In this document: in pieces, positions 61,720 through 64,000 of the stretch
Position numbering within the stretch: position 1 is the stretch's first letter
Layout of the letters: every line of letters begins with the position of its first letter
Assembly: GCA_041667115.1 (NCBI GenBank)
Contig: JBAYFO010000001.1
Span: forward strand, 124,001-188,000
DNA length: 64,000 nucleotides
DNA from: UBA1563 sp041667115
GTDB lineage: Bacteria > Bacteroidota > Ignavibacteria > Ignavibacteriales > Ignavibacteriaceae
Direction: 5' to 3'
Notes under the pieces: model-generated
Seen by the model: the letters and a program-made list of their open reading frames with translations, nothing else
Database searches by the model: none
Told to the model about the DNA's origin: nothing
Translations under genes and position numbers: made by a program

Positions 61720-61918
61720 GAGATCAACTTTTGTTTTATTTATAAATCGAATAATATTTTAGTTAATGTGTGCACGAAATTAAGGAATTGTAGCGCATTA
61801 TGAAAAATTAAAATGGAGCTACTATTGAGAAGTTGTTAAGTCATTAATATGAATTCAAGACAGATTATTTCTATTCAGGTATGAATAATTAGGTTGTGCT
61901 GCATTCAAATGAACCGAA
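61720..61918. other. intergenic stretch without recognised features
   Basis: About 200 AT-rich bases between the M1-like gene and the Asp-box gene. It should contain the promoter of the Asp-box gene on the minus strand, but no convincing element stands out. Confidence 0.4.
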
Positions 61919-63220
61919 CTATTTTTCAACTATTCCTTTTTCTGTCATCAAATGATTTAATAATGTTAAAACTTTCCCTTCCTCATCATACTTTTTCAGA
62001 CGATCTTTAAATTCATCATACGTTAATATTTTTCCGCAAAAATTTTGATATAGATCATGTAGAAAAGAGAGCCACTTGCCATAGCCTAACTCATTTTCAA
62101 TTTTGCTAAATACAAAGGGACCCTTCGCGTACAAGATAAGTCCCTTCTCTTTAGTATTTGGGAGATCAACATCAATAATAGGAATATCATTTTCTTTTCC
62201 TGCAAATTTTTTATAGCGATTGAGGGGATCGTTTAAGGATTCATTAAAAGCCTCTTCTCCCCAATTTTGACGAATGAACATTAAACGTAAATAATGCGGC
62301 AGAGAAAGCGATAAGAATAAAAATCCCTTCTCCCCAAACCTGGCAAATACACCGGCACCAAACCATTGTTGAGCGATTGTTAAAATCAACATATCATCAT
62401 ACCCATTGCCAGCTGCTTCTAATGATTGAGTTCCCACCATCAGTAATCCGCTGCCCGTATTGATTCCCGGAAAATCTTGTATTTCGATAAGGGATATTTT
62501 TTTATAAGGAAATGGTCCAAGAATGTTATTGTAATAATTTATGGCTTCACCAATGTCTGTCAATAGCTTTAATGCTTTAGTCGAATCAATTGAAAGATAA
62601 TAAAAGTTCGCAAGAGTGGTGGTGCTCTTTTTAAAGATTGCGGGATTATAGATTATCAAAGGAATTTTGAAAACCGGTAATCGGCTCTCCCAAACATAAG
62701 TGGACTTCTCACTAAAATTAGTTATCTCCAAGAGATCACCGGAAGAAATCACTTCATAGTTTTTAGAGACTTCACAACTCAATTTAAAAGGAACAATCTG
62801 ATCTATTATCATAGGATACCATCTATTCCCGCGGTCAAGAGCTAGAAGTGTATCATTTAGTTTGCTTGTCGGGAATGAATATGCAAACTGCAATGCATAT
62901 TTCGTATCTTTGAAAAATTTTTCAGGATTCGTTATTGTGATGGAATCTTTTCCGGCAAATACAAACGGAAGATTTATCCACTTCTCATCTCTGAGATGCT
63001 TTATGGAATGAAGACTTGATTCAGAACTGAATATAAATTGTATAGCGTTGGAATTATTCCTAACGCTTATATTACATATCAGTTTCACATCAATCGCTTC
63101 GGAATTGGACAAGACCGTAGTGTTTATATCATACGAATCGATTGTAATATCTGCATATTGGGCGGAAACAATCTGGCAAACAAATAAACTAATGCTAAAG
63201 ACAAAAATTAGTGCTTTCAT
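61919..63220 (-). CDS. M1-peptidase-like protein lacking the zinc motif
   Basis: Protein of 433 aa from the ATG at 63220, with AGGTG five bases upstream and a signal peptide ('MKALIFVFSISLFVCQIVSAQ'). The N-terminal beta domain and 'YYNNILGPFPYKKISLIEIQDFPG' resemble M1 aminopeptidases. Where M1 enzymes have HExxH followed by 'WFG', this protein reads 'LTIAQQWFGAGVF', so both histidines and the glutamate are missing, and no 'NEG' zinc ligand follows. It is probably non-catalytic. Length is about half that of full M1 enzymes. Confidence 0.72.
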   Translation of the reverse strand: MKALIFVFSISLFVCQIVSAQYADITIDSYDINTTVLSNSEAIDVKLICNISVRNNSNAIQFIFSSESSLHSIKHLRDEKWINLPFVFAGKDSITITNPEKFFKDTKYALQFAYSFPTSKLNDTLLALDRGNRWYPMIIDQIVPFKLSCEVSKNYEVISSGDLLEITNFSEKSTYVWESRLPVFKIPLIIYNPAIFKKSTTTLANFYYLSIDSTKALKLLTDIGEAINYYNNILGPFPYKKISLIEIQDFPGINTGSGLLMVGTQSLEAAGNGYDDMLILTIAQQWFGAGVFARFGEKGFLFLSLSLPHYLRLMFIRQNWGEEAFNESLNDPLNRYKKFAGKENDIPIIDVDLPNTKEKGLILYAKGPFVFSKIENELGYGKWLSFLHDLYQNFCGKILTYDEFKDRLKKYDEEGKVLTLLNHLMTEKGIVEK

Positions 63221-63431
63221 TTTACACCTATCATTGTTAACATTGATGAACAAGAATGCGGAACTCCATACCAAAAACTAAAAATAGGAGTGAGCCATCG
63301 CAATTATGTATTTAATTATTTTTAATAGTTCTTCATTAGTGTATTCTTTCTTATCCAATTGCAAGCTGTAACTAGATTGGCATTTCATCAACTACTACTC
63401 CACAATACTGCCCAACAACTATTCTGTAATC

Positions 63432-63926
63432 TTACTCCTTATTGCCAAGTACTCTTCTCCGGTAAACATCATAATCGGGGACAAGACGCTCATAAGCGCT
63501 ATCCATTAAAGGAGAAGAAATTATAAAATCAGCCGAAGCGCGATTCATTGCTATCGGAATATTCCAAACTACTGCCATGCGTAATAATGCTTTTACATCT
63601 GGATCATGGGGCTGGGGTTCAAGTGGGTCCCAAAAGAAGATCAGAAAATCTATTTTGTTATCGGCTATTCTAGCGCCTACTTGTTGATCGCCTCCTAACG
63701 GTCCACTCTGCAATTTGTTTATTTTGAAGCCAAGTTCTTTTTCCAATATCGATCCGGTGGTTCCGGTTGCAAAAATCTTGTGGTGAGCTAATAATGTTTT
63801 ATTGTATTTAGCCCATTCAACAATGTCCTTTTTTTTATTATCATGAGCTACGAGTGCTATTTTTTTATCTGGGTGGATAATAATTATTTTACTATCCTTT
63901 CGGGTATAATCTTTAGTTTTTGGCAT
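63432..63926 (-). CDS. mgsA: methylglyoxal synthase
   Basis: Converts dihydroxyacetone phosphate to methylglyoxal and phosphate, 164 aa. The phosphate loop is 'FATGTTGSILEKELG' (about residue 52), and the catalytic aspartate lies in 'QSGPLGGDQQVGARIADN' (core 'GPLGGDQQ'). 'DFLIFFWDPLEPQPHDPDVKALLR' (core 'DPLEPQPHDPDV') and 'IPIAMNRASADFI' complete the family pattern. A lysine-rich N-terminal extension of about ten residues is a minor variation. It stands alone on the minus strand, so regulation cannot be inferred. Confidence 0.95.
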   Translation of the reverse strand: MPKTKDYTRKDSKIIIIHPDKKIALVAHDNKKKDIVEWAKYNKTLLAHHKIFATGTTGSILEKELGFKINKLQSGPLGGDQQVGARIADNKIDFLIFFWDPLEPQPHDPDVKALLRMAVVWNIPIAMNRASADFIISSPLMDSAYERLVPDYDVYRRRVLGNKE

Positions 63927-64000
63927 ATTATTTCTACTAAATTAAAATTTATTATTTACATGTGTATTTTAAGATTTTTTTTGCAAATACGGTAATGGAG

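Noticed and set aside
1..64000. CRISPR arrays, tRNA or rRNA genes, insertion sequences, prophage
   Set aside because: No regularly spaced repeats, no cloverleaf or rRNA segments recognised, no transposase, integrase or phage structural genes seen.

Overview
The window is an AT-rich bacterial chromosome segment, most probably from an Ignavibacteria-like member of the Bacteroidota/Chlorobi assemblage. The evidence is a secreted peptidase ending in a type IX secretion (T9SS) sorting domain of the 'YPNPFNPSTTIKFSLP...' kind, a PorV/PorQ-like outer-membrane protein, a meso-DAP type MurE, several secreted proteins typical of that group (Asp-box propeller, PD40 propeller, M28 peptidase with PA and PDZ domains), and promoters that fit TTG / TAnnTTTG as well as TTGACA / TATATT. 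I see no tRNA, rRNA, CRISPR, insertion sequence or prophage. This is mostly well-ordered chromosomal backbone.

Layout. 1-414: end of a c-type cytochrome. 540-3588 (minus): a conserved uncharacterised 600-aa protein and a membrane SpoIIE/RsbU-type phosphatase. 3739-4956: RsmB-like rRNA methyltransferase. 5100-21124: a near-complete division and cell-wall (dcw) cluster, mraZ-rsmH-ftsL-ftsI-murE-murF-mraY-murD-ftsW-murG-murC-ftsQ-ftsA-ftsZ. It lacks murB and ddl, and is preceded by a clear MraZ operator. 21168-22500: small zinc-ribbon protein and tsaC/sua5. 22472-30379 (minus): tight array purM, TatD/radical-SAM fusion, PBP4, menH, menB, menA, menE. 30555-35495 (plus): hrcA-grpE-dnaJ, a ComEA-like protein, a PilM-like protein, and rsmD, which carries an apparent one-base frameshift. 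35488-43226 (minus): trp operon trpE-G-D-C-F-aroF-B-A, headed by a promoter, a Trp-Trp leader peptide and a terminator, i.e. a classic attenuator. 43427-49138 (minus): T9SS metallopeptidase with a small lipoprotein, M28 peptidase, PD40 propeller. 49206-52700 (minus): fur-feoA-feoB and a metallo-beta-lactamase-fold protein, behind a metal-regulator-like palindrome. 52779-55639 (minus): HhH/beta-barrel protein and PorV-like protein. 55765-57208 (plus): TetR regulator with an apparent autoregulatory operator, and a small beta-barrel protein. 57366-63926 (minus): class A beta-lactamase-like hydrolase, a 1091-aa Asp-box propeller, an apparently inactive M1-peptidase-like protein, and methylglyoxal synthase.

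How the genes work together. The dcw block links 16S rRNA methylation (RsmH), precursor synthesis (MurC-G, MraY) and septal machinery (FtsL/I/W/Q/A/Z). The men genes supply late menaquinone steps for respiration. The trp operon carries every gene from chorismate to tryptophan plus a DAHP synthase, so one attenuator would set both entry into the shikimate pathway and tryptophan synthesis. Fur-FeoAB forms an iron-uptake unit with its own regulator.

I found no obvious new multi-gene defence or mobile system. The most interesting items are the trp attenuator, the TatD/radical-SAM fusion, the paired TetR-type palindromes, the Fur/Feo palindrome, the rsmD frameshift, a family of intergenic hairpins with TTTA/TTAA loops, and two conserved-looking proteins of unknown role (600-aa barrel-like enzyme; HhH-plus-beta-barrel protein). 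All calls rest on reading the sequence and family motifs; no searches or folding were run.
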